NCBI GenBank assembly: GCA_040002995.1 | Contig: JBDUDK010000146.1 | Location: 1 to 16,961, forward strand | Direction: 5' to 3' | From: JBDUDK01 sp040002995 | GTDB taxonomy: Bacteria; Actinomycetota; Acidimicrobiia; Acidimicrobiales; Ilumatobacteraceae | Length of the DNA stretch: 16,961 nt | Part shown: piece after piece, positions 1 through 6,651 of the stretch | Numbering within the stretch: position 1 is the first letter of the stretch | How the letters are laid out: every line of letters begins with the position of its first letter | Program-made: the position numbers and the translations under genes | Notes under the pieces: model-generated | The model's database searches: none | What the model saw: the letters and a program-made list of their open reading frames with translations, nothing else | What the model was told of the DNA's origin: nothing

Positions 1-60
1 TTGGGACAGCGTTCCTTGATCGTCGTTGGCGGCGACCAAGGCAACGAGAGAAGGATCCAA
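1..60 (-). CDS. Possible 5' end of a gene running off the left edge
   Basis: Reading leftwards, a TTG at 60 is preceded by GAGGAGGGG with a short spacer, one of the best Shine-Dalgarno matches in the window. The frame then stays open to base 1, giving 20 codons that begin M-D-P-S-L-V-A-L-V-A-A. The same frame is open back to a GTG at 93 (start A-P-Y-E-S-C-E-E-G-P) and is closed by a stop at 106-108, so the true start could be either codon. The peptide is too short for a family to be recognised. It could be the first codons of a real protein or a chance open frame. Confidence 0.3.
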   Translation of the reverse strand, partial: MDPSLVALVAANDDQGTLSQ

Positions 61-181
61 CGGCCCCTCCTCGCAGCTTTCATACGGCGCCACCGCCAAC
101 CTGGATCACCAAATGCAACCCAAGACCCGCGCAGGTGCGACCGCCGTACTCATCGTGATCGTCGGGGGATGTGGACGGTTC

Positions 182-472
182 CTACCCCGGACCGAACTGC
201 TCGCGTAGCTTGCGGGCGTAGAAGTCCGGCCAGGGTTCATCAGTGTCAGCAGCAGTGTGATCGCGGTCGAGCTGCACCAACGCGTGCACCAGATGGCTAC
301 GAACTGGTCGGGCGTCGAGCAGCTTTGGCAGTTCCGAGAGCGTGAGTAGCCAGTCCGCGTACCAGGACGCCCAGTCGTCATCGGTGCCATCCGTGATCCG
401 GTACACACCGTGATGCGTCTCCGCCGCCTCCTGCAGTAGGGCTGCCACTGGGTCGCTCGCGCTTTGTGCCAT
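182..472 (-). CDS. Small protein of unknown function (96 aa)
   Basis: I do not recognise the family. The 96-residue product is soluble-looking, with no signal peptide or membrane segment. It is rich in Trp, Tyr, Asp and Leu: D-D-W-A-S-W-Y-A-D-W-L near residues 32-42, then W-P-D-F-Y-A near 81-86. This conserved-looking aromatic pattern, together with normal GC-rich codon use, argues for a real gene. The ATG at 472 is preceded by a strong purine-rich site (GAGGGGGG, about 4 bases upstream). It is divergent from the TIGR03086 gene starting at 648. The shared intergenic stretch 473-647 holds both ribosome sites but no clear operator. Confidence 0.7.
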   Translation of the reverse strand: MAQSASDPVAALLQEAAETHHGVYRITDGTDDDWASWYADWLLTLSELPKLLDARPVRSHLVHALVQLDRDHTAADTDEPWPDFYARKLREQFGPG

Positions 473-647
473 CAGTCCCCCCTCGCTCCACCGGCACCCT
501 AAGCGCGAGTTGCTCGTTCAAAACACCGTCTGCGCTCTCGTCATCCTCCGCGGGTCGCAGGGCGGTTCAGCCGTCAGCGGGTTAGTTGAGGTATCGGCCG
601 CGGCCCAATCGGGTACGGACCGCACAACGACGACCGGAGGTGACCGG

Positions 648-1181
648 ATGGGGCCTGATCTGCTTGCTCTCTACGAGCGCGCCAGCGAATGGACCGCGAC
701 CAAGGTGGCGGGCGCGACCAAGACGTTGGATGCCGACACCCCGTGTGACGACTGGGACGTGCGCACGCTGATGAACCACATGCTCGACACGCAGCGCTAC
801 TTCGTCGGCGCCGCTCGCGGTGAGGACGCCTCGCCACCGTCGCCGAAACCACCGGCGCTCCTAAGTAACGATCCCGTCGCTGACTTCGACCGCGCACGCG
901 ATGAGACCATCAGGACCTTCGGGGCACCGGGGGTCATCGACAAGACCGGGCCTTCACTGGGGATCGCGTTTAGCGACCAGCTTCTGCACGGCTGGGACCT
1001 GGCGAAGGCGACGGGCCAGGATGCGACGATGCCTGAAGGACTAGCGAAGGCGGCCTACGAGATGATCCACGGCCGCTTCACCGACGAGCAGCGCAAGGGT
1101 GTGTTCAAGCCCGAGGTTTCTGTCGCGTCGACTGCTTCAGCTCAGGACAGGCTGCTCGCCTATACGGGTCGCAATCCGTAA
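648..1181 (+). CDS. TIGR03086 / maleylpyruvate isomerase-like DinB-fold protein
   Basis: This 177-aa protein has the two signatures of the actinobacterial TIGR03086 family, a branch of the mycothiol-dependent maleylpyruvate isomerase / DinB four-helix-bundle superfamily. They are T-P-C-D-D-W-D-V-R-T-L-M-N-H at about 31-44 and L-L-H-G-W-D-L-A-K-A-T-G at about 112-123. In relatives, His residues at these places (H44 and H114 here) are thought to ligate a divalent metal, and some members act as thiol-dependent transferases or isomerases. The substrate of this one is unknown. The frame is open further upstream to 510, but ATG 648 is preferred because GGAGG at 636-640 sits seven bases before it and homologues start here. 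It is convergent with the methyltransferase gene downstream. Confidence 0.85.
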   Translation: MGPDLLALYERASEWTATKVAGATKTLDADTPCDDWDVRTLMNHMLDTQRYFVGAARGEDASPPSPKPPALLSNDPVADFDRARDETIRTFGAPGVIDKTGPSLGIAFSDQLLHGWDLAKATGQDATMPEGLAKAAYEMIHGRFTDEQRKGVFKPEVSVASTASAQDRLLAYTGRNP

Positions 1182-1235
1182 CGCTGACCGCAGACACCCG
1201 TTCGCTCCAAGTTCGGCTCTATTGAGTCGGGACGC

Positions 1236-2309
1236 TCAGTCCTTCCGGCAGACGTAATAGACGTTGAGGATGTCTTCGGGGACCTTCTTCGTCTCGACCG
1301 ACGTGAACCCGGCCTCCCGGAACATCTCGTTGGCCTTCTGCTCGCCCCACATGGTGCCGAGCCCGGCGCCGTCGAGCGCAAGCGACACGGTCATGCAGTG
1401 GAAGGTCGACACTGAGTAGAGCATCGCCGCCATTGGATGTTCGAGATTGTCTTCGACGTTGCTCGAACCGGCGATATCGACGCACAGGAATACGCCACCG
1501 GGCTTGAGAGAGCCGGCGATGCCCTTCAAGACGACGTCGGGTTTCGCCTGGTCGTGGATCGCGTCGAACACGGTGATGAAGTCGAACTTCCTCGAGCCGT
1601 CGAGCTTGGCCGCGTCCTTCACCTCGAAGGTCGTGTTCGTGAGTCCCAGCTCGGCCGCCTCCTTCCGGGCCGCGGCGATGCCTTCTTCGGAGAAGTCGAG
1701 ACCGGTGAAGCGGCTGTTCGGGAACTCCTTGGCCATCAAATTGATGGCATGGCCCTGCCCGCAGCCGACGTCGCAGACGTCGATACCCGCCCGCAGCCGG
1801 TCGATCAGCCCGTCGACGAGCGCGAGCTCGCCCTCGATGAGGGCTGCGTCGTGCACCTGGCCGCTCATCTCGGCCATAAGTTCCTGGAACTTGGGGAAGC
1901 GGGAGTAGGGCACGCCGCCGCCCAGGCGGAAGCACCCAACGATCTCGTCCTCCACCCCGCCCATTAGCGCTGTGAACTGGGCCATGTTGGCCATGTTCCC
2001 CGGCCCCGCCGCGCGGGTCAGGGAGGCGGCGTGCTCGGGCGGCAGCACGTAGGTGCGGGTCGCCGGGTCGTAGTCGACGAACCGGCCCACCGTCATGGCA
2101 TTGAGCCACTCCCGGACGTAGCGCTCGTCGAGACCCGCGGCCTTGGCGACTTGCGCGCTGGTCGACGGTGCCAGTGTCGCCATCGTGTCGAAGAGGCCGG
2201 TGCGGTGCCCCACGCTCGTCATCAGGCCGAGCATCGACGCGTTCATCAGTCCGACCATGCGGCCGACGAACTCCTCGACCTTGCCAGGATCCAGCTCTGT
2301 TGCCGTCAT
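1236..2309 (-). CDS. Class I SAM-dependent methyltransferase with N-terminal winged helix (Rv2258c-like)
   Basis: The 357-aa protein has an N-terminal winged-helix dimerisation region (about 25-95), as in O-methyltransferases and mycobacterial Rv2258c. A Rossmann methyltransferase domain follows. Motif I is V-C-D-V-G-C-G-Q-G-H at 178-187, with an acidic residue in F-T-G-L-D-F-S at 201-207 for the SAM ribose. A later strand is F-D-F-I-T-V-F-D-A-I-H-D at 242-253, followed by L-K-P-G-G-V-F at 268-274. It is expected to transfer a methyl group to a small molecule, but the acceptor cannot be told from sequence. Length matches the family. The ATG at 2309 has AAGGAGA just upstream. It stands as its own unit, with 187 bases of unassigned DNA before it (2310-2496) in which I see no clear signal. 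Some relatives are annotated as transcriptional regulators because of the winged helix, but a methyltransferase is the better call. Confidence 0.92.
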   Translation of the reverse strand: MTATELDPGKVEEFVGRMVGLMNASMLGLMTSVGHRTGLFDTMATLAPSTSAQVAKAAGLDERYVREWLNAMTVGRFVDYDPATRTYVLPPEHAASLTRAAGPGNMANMAQFTALMGGVEDEIVGCFRLGGGVPYSRFPKFQELMAEMSGQVHDAALIEGELALVDGLIDRLRAGIDVCDVGCGQGHAINLMAKEFPNSRFTGLDFSEEGIAAARKEAAELGLTNTTFEVKDAAKLDGSRKFDFITVFDAIHDQAKPDVVLKGIAGSLKPGGVFLCVDIAGSSNVEDNLEHPMAAMLYSVSTFHCMTVSLALDGAGLGTMWGEQKANEMFREAGFTSVETKKVPEDILNVYYVCRKD

Positions 2310-2496
2310 CTACGTTCTCCTTGATCGGGTTCCGGGTTCCGTCTCGTGACGAACCGGCGTGTTACGCCTTCTCGTCCCAGATCCATCAGATTCAATCCCC
2401 ATCGACGTCGAGCTGCAAGAGTGCCGTCGTTTAAAAGGCGAGGCCCAAGTCAGTGTTCGATCCGGCCAAACGCCAACATCTGAACCGCACTGAGCG

Positions 2497-2989
2497 CTAG
2501 TGAGACGTGCTGAGCTCGGGTGGACGCATCAGGGTCTGGTAGACGACGCAGTAACGCTCGGTCGTCGCGAGTAGCGCGTCGACGTCTTCGGAGCTCGCGT
2601 CCGTTTCGACTTCGAAGCTGAGTCTGATGGCGGAGAACCCGACCGGCGTGTCACGATCCACGCCCAGAGTGCCCCTGAAGTCGAGGTCGCCTTCGGCTCG
2701 CACCGCTCCCGGTGATGCCGCGGTTTGTGGCCACCAACGCGAGCGTGACCCCGGCGCAGGCTACGAGCGCCTGGAGAAGCATGTCGCCAGAGCACGCGAA
2801 GCCACCGCCACCGCCGCTCGCGGGGTGCAGACCAGCCTCGACGAGCGACCTACCGGTCTGGACCGAGCAGGAGATCTCCTGCGACCCGAGCCTGCCGACC
2901 GCGTGCAGCGTGATGAGTGCAGAGTCCGGCTCCGAGCGGTAGCGATCCTTGAGCGGGGCCTGCACGGCTCGAAGCTGTTCTGCATCCAC
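2497..2989 (-). pseudogene. OsmC-family peroxiredoxin-like gene, frameshifted
   Basis: Two overlapping frames together make one OsmC/Ohr-superfamily protein. The first (2989 to 2651) starts at GTG 2989 behind a perfect GAGGAGG and contains C-S-G-D-M-L-L-Q-A-L-V-A-C-A-G-V-T-L, including the first redox cysteine (C78). The second (about 2703 to 2497) continues V-R-A-E-G-D-L-D-F-R-G-T-L-G-V and carries Y-C-V-V-Y-Q-T-L with the second conserved Cys. The frame changes near 2700-2715, just after T-N-R-G-I. The linker before V-R-A-E-G-D looks a few residues short compared with my recollection of the family, so a small deletion is likely. OsmC proteins reduce hydroperoxides through the Cys pair. Separated, neither half should work. 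A sequencing indel would look identical. It lies 107 bases downstream of the pilin gene on the same strand. Confidence 0.8.
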
Positions 2990-3096
2990 GGCGTCGACCT
3001 CCTCGCGTTTCCACGAACGCTATGCCGCGCCGAGAGGTTGCGGTGCTGGCGGCCGGTACGAAGGTTTGCTCAACCTTTCCGTTGCTCGTTGAGCAG

Positions 3097-3300
3097 TCAG
3101 GAGCCAGAGCCGCTTATCGCGCTTCCGAGTCTGCTGAACTTTGTCGATGCCGAGCTGCCGAGAAGGCTGACCGCCGCGATGCAAACGACAGCGATGAGGG
3201 CGACGAGGAGGGCGTACTCCACAAGGCTGGCTCCGCGCTGGTCTCGAACATGGGCACGGATCCATGTCGAGAGAACGTGGGACTGTGTCTTGAGGTCCAT
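3097..3300 (-). CDS. Flp/Tad-type IVb pilin
   Basis: The 67-aa product is a classic Flp-family prepilin. It has a short charged leader ending in R-D-Q-R-G, then A-S-L-V-E-Y-A-L-L-V-A-L-I-A-V-V at about 24-39. Prepilin peptidase would cut after G23, leaving Glu and Tyr at +5/+6 of the mature protein (E28, Y29), the Flp hallmark, followed by one hydrophobic helix and a short Ser/Gly-rich tail. The frame is open to 3423, but ATG 3300 matches the family length and places the leader correctly. The Shine-Dalgarno is weak (GAAAGG, about 12 bases away). No tad/cpa assembly genes, ATPase or prepilin peptidase lie in this window, so machinery must be encoded elsewhere if the pilin is used. The palindrome at 3356-3369 lies 56 bases upstream of its start. 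Confidence 0.88.
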   Translation of the reverse strand: MDLKTQSHVLSTWIRAHVRDQRGASLVEYALLVALIAVVCIAAVSLLGSSASTKFSRLGSAISGSGS

Positions 3301-3355
3301 GATTGTTGACTGCCTTTCGGTTCGTAGGTTCGGTTTTTGCGAAGGCTCGCGCCCT

Positions 3356-3369
3356 GTATACGCGTATAC
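3356..3369. promoter_or_regulatory. Perfect 14-bp palindrome, candidate TetR operator
   Basis: GTATACGCGTATAC reads the same on both strands and consists of two GTATAC hexamers around a CG centre. It is AT-rich inside GC-rich surroundings and lies between the divergent pilin and TetR genes. Size and symmetry fit a TetR-family operator, and it contains TATAC sequences that could overlap a -10 element for the leftward pilin promoter. Which regulator binds is inference. Confidence 0.45.
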
Positions 3370-3438
3370 GATCGGCGGCACGCAACGACAGATGAGGAAA
3401 AGATGCGACGACGCGAAGACCACGTAATGACGGGGTTA

Positions 3439-3459
3439 AGACCTGGTCACGGCAGGTCT
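3439..3459. repeat. Short inverted repeat in the TetR gene leader
   Basis: AGACCT at 3439-3444 and AGGTCT at 3454-3459 form a 6-bp perfect inverted repeat with a nine-base spacer, about 125 bases before the TetR start. It could be a second operator half-site pair or chance. The rest of the 284-base intergenic region (3301-3584) shows no other clear element. Confidence 0.2.
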
Positions 3460-3584
3460 GTGGCGTCGCACTTCCCCACATCGGCTCGCAGGCGCCGACG
3501 GTGTGCGTGCAGATCCACGATTCGGGAGACCACCGTGAACACAAAGGTCGAGGTGCACGCAACAAGACGGCAGCAGACAATCTG

Positions 3585-4232
3585 ATGCGGCTTTCAAGCA
3601 CCGAGCCTCTTTCCCGTGCACGCATCGTGGAAGCCGCGCTGCGATTGAGTGCCGAGGGCACCCTCGAGGAACTCAGCATGAGGGGGTTGGCCGAGGCGAT
3701 GGGTGTGACACCTATGGCGCTCTACCGACACGTTGCCGACAAGGACGACATCATGCTGGCCGTGACCAACGAGCGACTGGAACAGCAGACGCTGCCGTCG
3801 ACAGACACGCCGTGGGCGACCTATCTGCGAGAGCTCGCGCTCCTGATGCGCGCACTCCTGCGCTCGGAGCCCGCTGTACTGGGTGTCTTCGCCCGCCGTC
3901 CTGTCACCGTGCCGGCAGCGCTGGCGCGCCTCGACGCCGCCGTCACGGTGCTAACCCGAGGAGGCTTCGAAGCCCGCGATGCGGTGCGTGCCTACGCAGC
4001 CGTGCACACCTACACGCTCGGATTCTGCTCTCTCGAGTTCGCCCGAGGCCAACGCGTCGGGGGCCACGAGGTCGGGCTCTCTGAGCGTGCCGCACAGATC
4101 GCGAGTTTCGTCACCGAGACCCAGTTCGAGTACGGGCTCAACTCCATCATCGACGGACTCAAAACGGGTGTGGCCGAGCGCGCGATAGCAGATCCACCCG
4201 CCCTTCAGAAGGACGCCAGCAAGCACGCGTAG
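3585..4232 (+). CDS. TetR-family transcriptional regulator (TetR_C_1 type)
   Basis: The 215-aa product has an N-terminal TetR DNA-binding domain (about 10-58). Its recognition helix region is L-A-E-A-M-G-V-T-P-M-A-L-Y-R-H-V at 35-50, followed by D-K-D-D-I. The helical C-terminal part resembles the tetracycline-repressor type ligand-binding and dimerisation domain, with H-T-Y-T-L-G-F at about 141-147. The frame is open to 3501. ATG 3585 is chosen because the homologous region starts just after it, although its ribosome site is poor; a start further upstream cannot be excluded. The FAD oxidase gene begins 62 bases downstream on the same strand, so the pair probably forms one unit, with the oxidase or its substrate as the controlled function. 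The palindrome at 3356-3369 is a plausible operator. Confidence 0.88.
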   Translation: MRLSSTEPLSRARIVEAALRLSAEGTLEELSMRGLAEAMGVTPMALYRHVADKDDIMLAVTNERLEQQTLPSTDTPWATYLRELALLMRALLRSEPAVLGVFARRPVTVPAALARLDAAVTVLTRGGFEARDAVRAYAAVHTYTLGFCSLEFARGQRVGGHEVGLSERAAQIASFVTETQFEYGLNSIIDGLKTGVAERAIADPPALQKDASKHA

Positions 4233-4294
4233 AGTTTGCCCTTCGCGAGTGATCCGACCCCGAGCGAGCATCGAAGAATACGAGGAGGCGCGTG

Positions 4295-5689
4295 ATGGCA
4301 AAGGTCGCGGCTGGCGCGGTGGATGCACTGGCGGCAGGGATCGGCGGCAAGGTCTCCCGGCCCGGCGAGGCCGGATACGACGAGGCCGTCAACATCTGGA
4401 ACCACGCGATCGCGCGGCGGCCGGCCCTGGTCGCGAGCTGCACGAGCAGCGGCGACGTCGCGGCCGCTCTGGCCTTCGCACAGCGAGAGGGCCTCGAGGT
4501 TGCTGTCCGGGGCGGCGGGCACAACTACGCGGGCTTCGCCTTGTGCGAGGGCGGTTTGATGATCGATCTCACGCCGATGAAAGCGGTGAGCGTCGAGCCC
4601 GGGCCGCGGCGCGCGAGGTGTGGGGGCGGCACGACTTGGGGTGAGTTCGACGCCGCCACCCAGGAGCATGGTCTCGCGGTGCCAGGGGGCTTCGTCAGCC
4701 ACACGGGTGTCGCGGGGCTGACGCTCGGTGGCGGTATCGGCTGGCTCTCGCGCCTCGCAGGCCTGTCTTCCGACAACCTCGTCGGTGCTGAGATCGTCAC
4801 GGCGGACGGGCGGGTGCTGCGCGCCTCGGCAAGTGAGAATCCCGACCTGTTCTGGGCGATCCGCGGCGGTGGCGGCAACTTCGGCGTCGTCACCGAGTTT
4901 GAGTTCTCATTGCACGAAGTCGGCCCGCTCGTGCATCTCGGATTGTTCCTGTTCAGCCCCGACCAGGGACCCGAGCTGTTCAGGTTCGCCCGTGAGTTCG
5001 TCCGCGGCCTTCCCGACGAGTGCGGTGTGTTCCTCGCGGGGCTGAGCGCCCCGCCGTTGCCGTTCATCCCGGCCGAGCTGCACTTCGCACCTGCGTTTGC
5101 GATCGCCGTGGTCGGCCTCGGCGACGACGCCACCCACGCGAAGCTGATCGCGCCCATCAAGGAAGCTCTGACCCCGATCGTGGAGCTGGTCACCCCCATT
5201 CCGTACGTCGCGCTGCAACAGATGTTCAACGAGTCCGCGCCGTGGGGGATGTACGCGTACGAGAAAGCCGTCTACCTCGCCGAGCTCACCGACGGCGCAA
5301 TCGAGGCCATCACCGAGCATCAGCCGAAGAAGCGCTCGCCTCTGTCGTTCCTGCCGATCTTCGTGCTCGGCGGCGCCTACCAACGCGCCGACAGCGACGC
5401 GTCCGCGTTCGGTGGCAGCCGCGACATCCGCTATGTCATCAACATCTCCGGGACCACACCGACCGTCGACGACTTCGCGGCCGAGCGGGCGTGGGTGCGT
5501 GAGTACTGGTCGGCGCTCGTGCCGCACGCGGTCGGCGTCGGTGGCTACGTGAACTTCATGTCCGAGGTCGAAGACGACCGCGTCCGCGATGCCTACGGGG
5601 CGAAGTACGAGCGACTAAAGAAGATCAAGTCCGAGTTCGACCCGGGCAATGTGTTCCACCTAAACGCCAACATCACGCCCGCCACCTGA
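4295..5689 (+). CDS. FAD-dependent oxidoreductase, berberine-bridge/PCMH type
   Basis: The 464-aa protein has an N-terminal FAD-binding PCMH domain (about 40-210) and a C-terminal BBE segment, G-A-K-Y-E-R-L-K-K-I-K then F-D-P-G-N-V-F-H-L-N-A-N-I. V-R-G-G-G-H-N-Y-A-G at 71-80 contains H76, the position that forms the 8-alpha-histidyl bond to FAD. The second covalent attachment Cys of plant-type enzymes is absent: the equivalent stretch reads G-F-V-S-H-T-G-V-A-G-L-T-L-G-G-G at 132-147. Single-point attachment is therefore expected, as in many bacterial members. Such enzymes oxidise alcohols, sugars or alkaloid-like substrates using O2; the substrate here is unknown. ATG 4295 has GGAGG at 4284-4288; an overlapping GTG at 4292 is less likely. 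It probably forms a unit with the TetR gene before it. Confidence 0.92.
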   Translation: MAKVAAGAVDALAAGIGGKVSRPGEAGYDEAVNIWNHAIARRPALVASCTSSGDVAAALAFAQREGLEVAVRGGGHNYAGFALCEGGLMIDLTPMKAVSVEPGPRRARCGGGTTWGEFDAATQEHGLAVPGGFVSHTGVAGLTLGGGIGWLSRLAGLSSDNLVGAEIVTADGRVLRASASENPDLFWAIRGGGGNFGVVTEFEFSLHEVGPLVHLGLFLFSPDQGPELFRFAREFVRGLPDECGVFLAGLSAPPLPFIPAELHFAPAFAIAVVGLGDDATHAKLIAPIKEALTPIVELVTPIPYVALQQMFNESAPWGMYAYEKAVYLAELTDGAIEAITEHQPKKRSPLSFLPIFVLGGAYQRADSDASAFGGSRDIRYVINISGTTPTVDDFAAERAWVREYWSALVPHAVGVGGYVNFMSEVEDDRVRDAYGAKYERLKKIKSEFDPGNVFHLNANITPAT

Positions 5690-5742
5690 GCTTTGGTAGC
5701 GGATCGCGGTTGGCGCGGCGGCGCACCGGGTATCGCGATCCC

Positions 5743-5898
5743 ATGACCTCTCATCCCCACCAGCCCGGTTCCGACGAAGCCGATCCCGAGAAGCAGAGCA
5801 CCCCTGCGGGCGTTGTGCGAGACCTCGAGGAAGAGGCCGAGGAGACCGGAGCGACCACGAAGCCGACACCGCCGGAGAAAACGCCACCAAATCGGTGA
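5743..5898 (+). CDS. Small acidic, Pro/Glu/Thr-rich protein (51 aa)
   Basis: I do not recognise this protein. It is short, hydrophilic and probably disordered, with a central acidic helix-like run D-L-E-E-E-A-E-E-T-G and a Thr/Pro/Lys-rich tail. There is no signal peptide or cysteine. ATG 5743 is used; the frame also opens at a TTG at 5710 but has no good ribosome site at either place. The stop lies only ten bases before the GTG start of the metallopeptidase gene, so the two may be co-translated. Biased amino-acid composition also arises in spurious GC-rich ORFs, so confidence is limited. Confidence 0.4.
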   Translation: MTSHPHQPGSDEADPEKQSTPAGVVRDLEEEAEETGATTKPTPPEKTPPNR

Positions 5899-5908
5899 GA
5901 CTCCCGGT

Positions 5909-6274
5909 GTGGAAGTAAGCCGAGAGAGATTCGAGGGCATGGTTGCCGACGTGCTCGACGCGATTCCGGAATCGCTCGGCGAGTCGATGGACAACGTGGC
6001 TGTCGTCGTGGAGGACTGGCCGACACCCGATCAGCTCGGCGGGCGCCTGGGCACGCTGTTGGGTCTCTACCAGGGGATCGCGCTGACAAGGCGCTCTCCC
6101 CTGTCGTATGGCGGTGCCGTGCCGGATCGCATCACCATCTTCCGCGGTCCGATCTGTGGGCTCGCTCACAGCGAGGACGACTTGGCGCGGCTCGTGAGAA
6201 CCACAGTGCTGCACGAGGTCGCCCATCATTTCGGGATCTCCGACAAGCGGCTCCACGAGTTGGGCTGGGCGTAG
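5909..6274 (+). CDS. Small zincin-like metallopeptidase-family protein (DUF1025/PF06262 type)
   Basis: The 121-aa product matches the compact metallopeptidase family common in actinobacteria and alphaproteobacteria. It contains D-N-V-A-V-V-V-E-D-W, then L-G-L-Y-Q-G-I-A-L-T, P-D-R-I-T-I-F-R-G-P, and the zinc signature V-L-H-E-V-A-H-H-F-G-I-S-D near the C-terminus. HEVAH supplies the HExxH, and the terminal L-H-E-L-G-W may complete the metal site. No protein substrate is established for the family as far as I know. The frame is open upstream to 5813, but that extension is an arginine-rich shadow of the preceding small gene. GTG 5909 gives the usual length and has GGTGAG about nine bases before it. 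No membrane or export signal is seen, so it is probably cytoplasmic. Confidence 0.88.
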   Translation: MEVSRERFEGMVADVLDAIPESLGESMDNVAVVVEDWPTPDQLGGRLGTLLGLYQGIALTRRSPLSYGGAVPDRITIFRGPICGLAHSEDDLARLVRTTVLHEVAHHFGISDKRLHELGWA

Positions 6275-6341
6275 CCCCCTTGAGGGTTTGTTGCCGGTTT
6301 GTGCGTCGCCCTTGCCCCAGTGAGCCGCGCGAATCGTCATC

Positions 6342-6515
6342 ATGTCCGGCATGACACTCAACGAAGAGGGTAAGCCGAAGAAGAATCGGGCTCGATGGAT
6401 CGCCGCCGCGTGTGTTGCCGTGGCGGGCGTCGTAGCGGTTGGAATCAGCCCCACCAGCGCGTCGGCCACTTCATTGGATCGCCCGCCTGCGCAAGCGATG
6501 GGGATCCGGTGGTGA
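6342..6515 (+). CDS. Very small putative secreted or membrane peptide (57 aa)
   Basis: An ATG at 6342 opens a 57-codon frame. The peptide starts M-S-G-M-T-L-N-E-E-G, has a basic stretch K-P-K-K-N-R-A-R, then a hydrophobic core W-I-A-A-A-C-V-A-V-A-G-V-V-A-V-G, and then P-T-S-A-S-A. This is the layout of a Sec signal peptide with a plausible A-S-A cleavage site near residue 42, leaving only about 15 residues. It could be a tiny exported peptide, a membrane peptide, or the 5' remnant of a longer exported protein that lost its body. ATG codons at 6342 and 6351 are both possible; no strong ribosome site is visible. The non-coding remainder of 6275-6651 contains the inverted repeat listed next. Confidence 0.4.
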   Translation: MSGMTLNEEGKPKKNRARWIAAACVAVAGVVAVGISPTSASATSLDRPPAQAMGIRW

Positions 6516-6580
6516 TCGTGAAGGGACACCGCAGAGGGGCCCGCTGGTCGTAACGGCCACGGCCCCGTAGACGATCCTTC

Positions 6581-6651
6581 CGTCGTTCCCGGCATCGCTG
6601 AATCCCCCGGCCCTTCGGCCGATAGGAGCTGGCCGTGTCCCGGGAACGACG
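6581..6651 (+). promoter_or_regulatory. 12-bp perfect inverted repeat abutting a start codon (candidate RNA switch or operator)
   Basis: CGTCGTTCCCGG at 6581-6592 is exactly complementary to CCGGGAACGACG at 6640-6651, and the next base is the A of the ATG at 6652. The 47-base loop holds a second hairpin, CGGCC/GGCCG around CTTC (6608-6621), followed by AGGAG at 6624-6628, which is too far from the ATG for a normal ribosome site. If transcribed, the long stem would cover the initiation region. It does not match riboswitch consensus sequences I know, including the c-di-GMP types. Confidence 0.45.

Noticed and set aside
113..208. A 31-codon frame whose peptide looks like a lipoprotein signal (V-L-I-V-I-V-G-G-C-G)
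   Set aside because: Too short after the cysteine, no clear ribosome site, and it overlaps the end of the better-supported opposite gene at 182-472. Could be a remnant, but chance is likely.
510..647. N-terminal extension of the first TIGR03086 protein
   Set aside because: The ribosome site GGAGG and the family start both point to ATG 648; the extension has no family similarity I recognise.
1437..1967. Long plus-strand frame opposite the methyltransferase
   Set aside because: Antisense shadow of a convincingly conserved gene; its sequence has no motif of its own.
3535..3585. 16-codon GTG-started leader ORF overlapping the TetR start (TGATG)
   Set aside because: It has a fair ribosome site and could couple translation, but it is too short to distinguish from chance.
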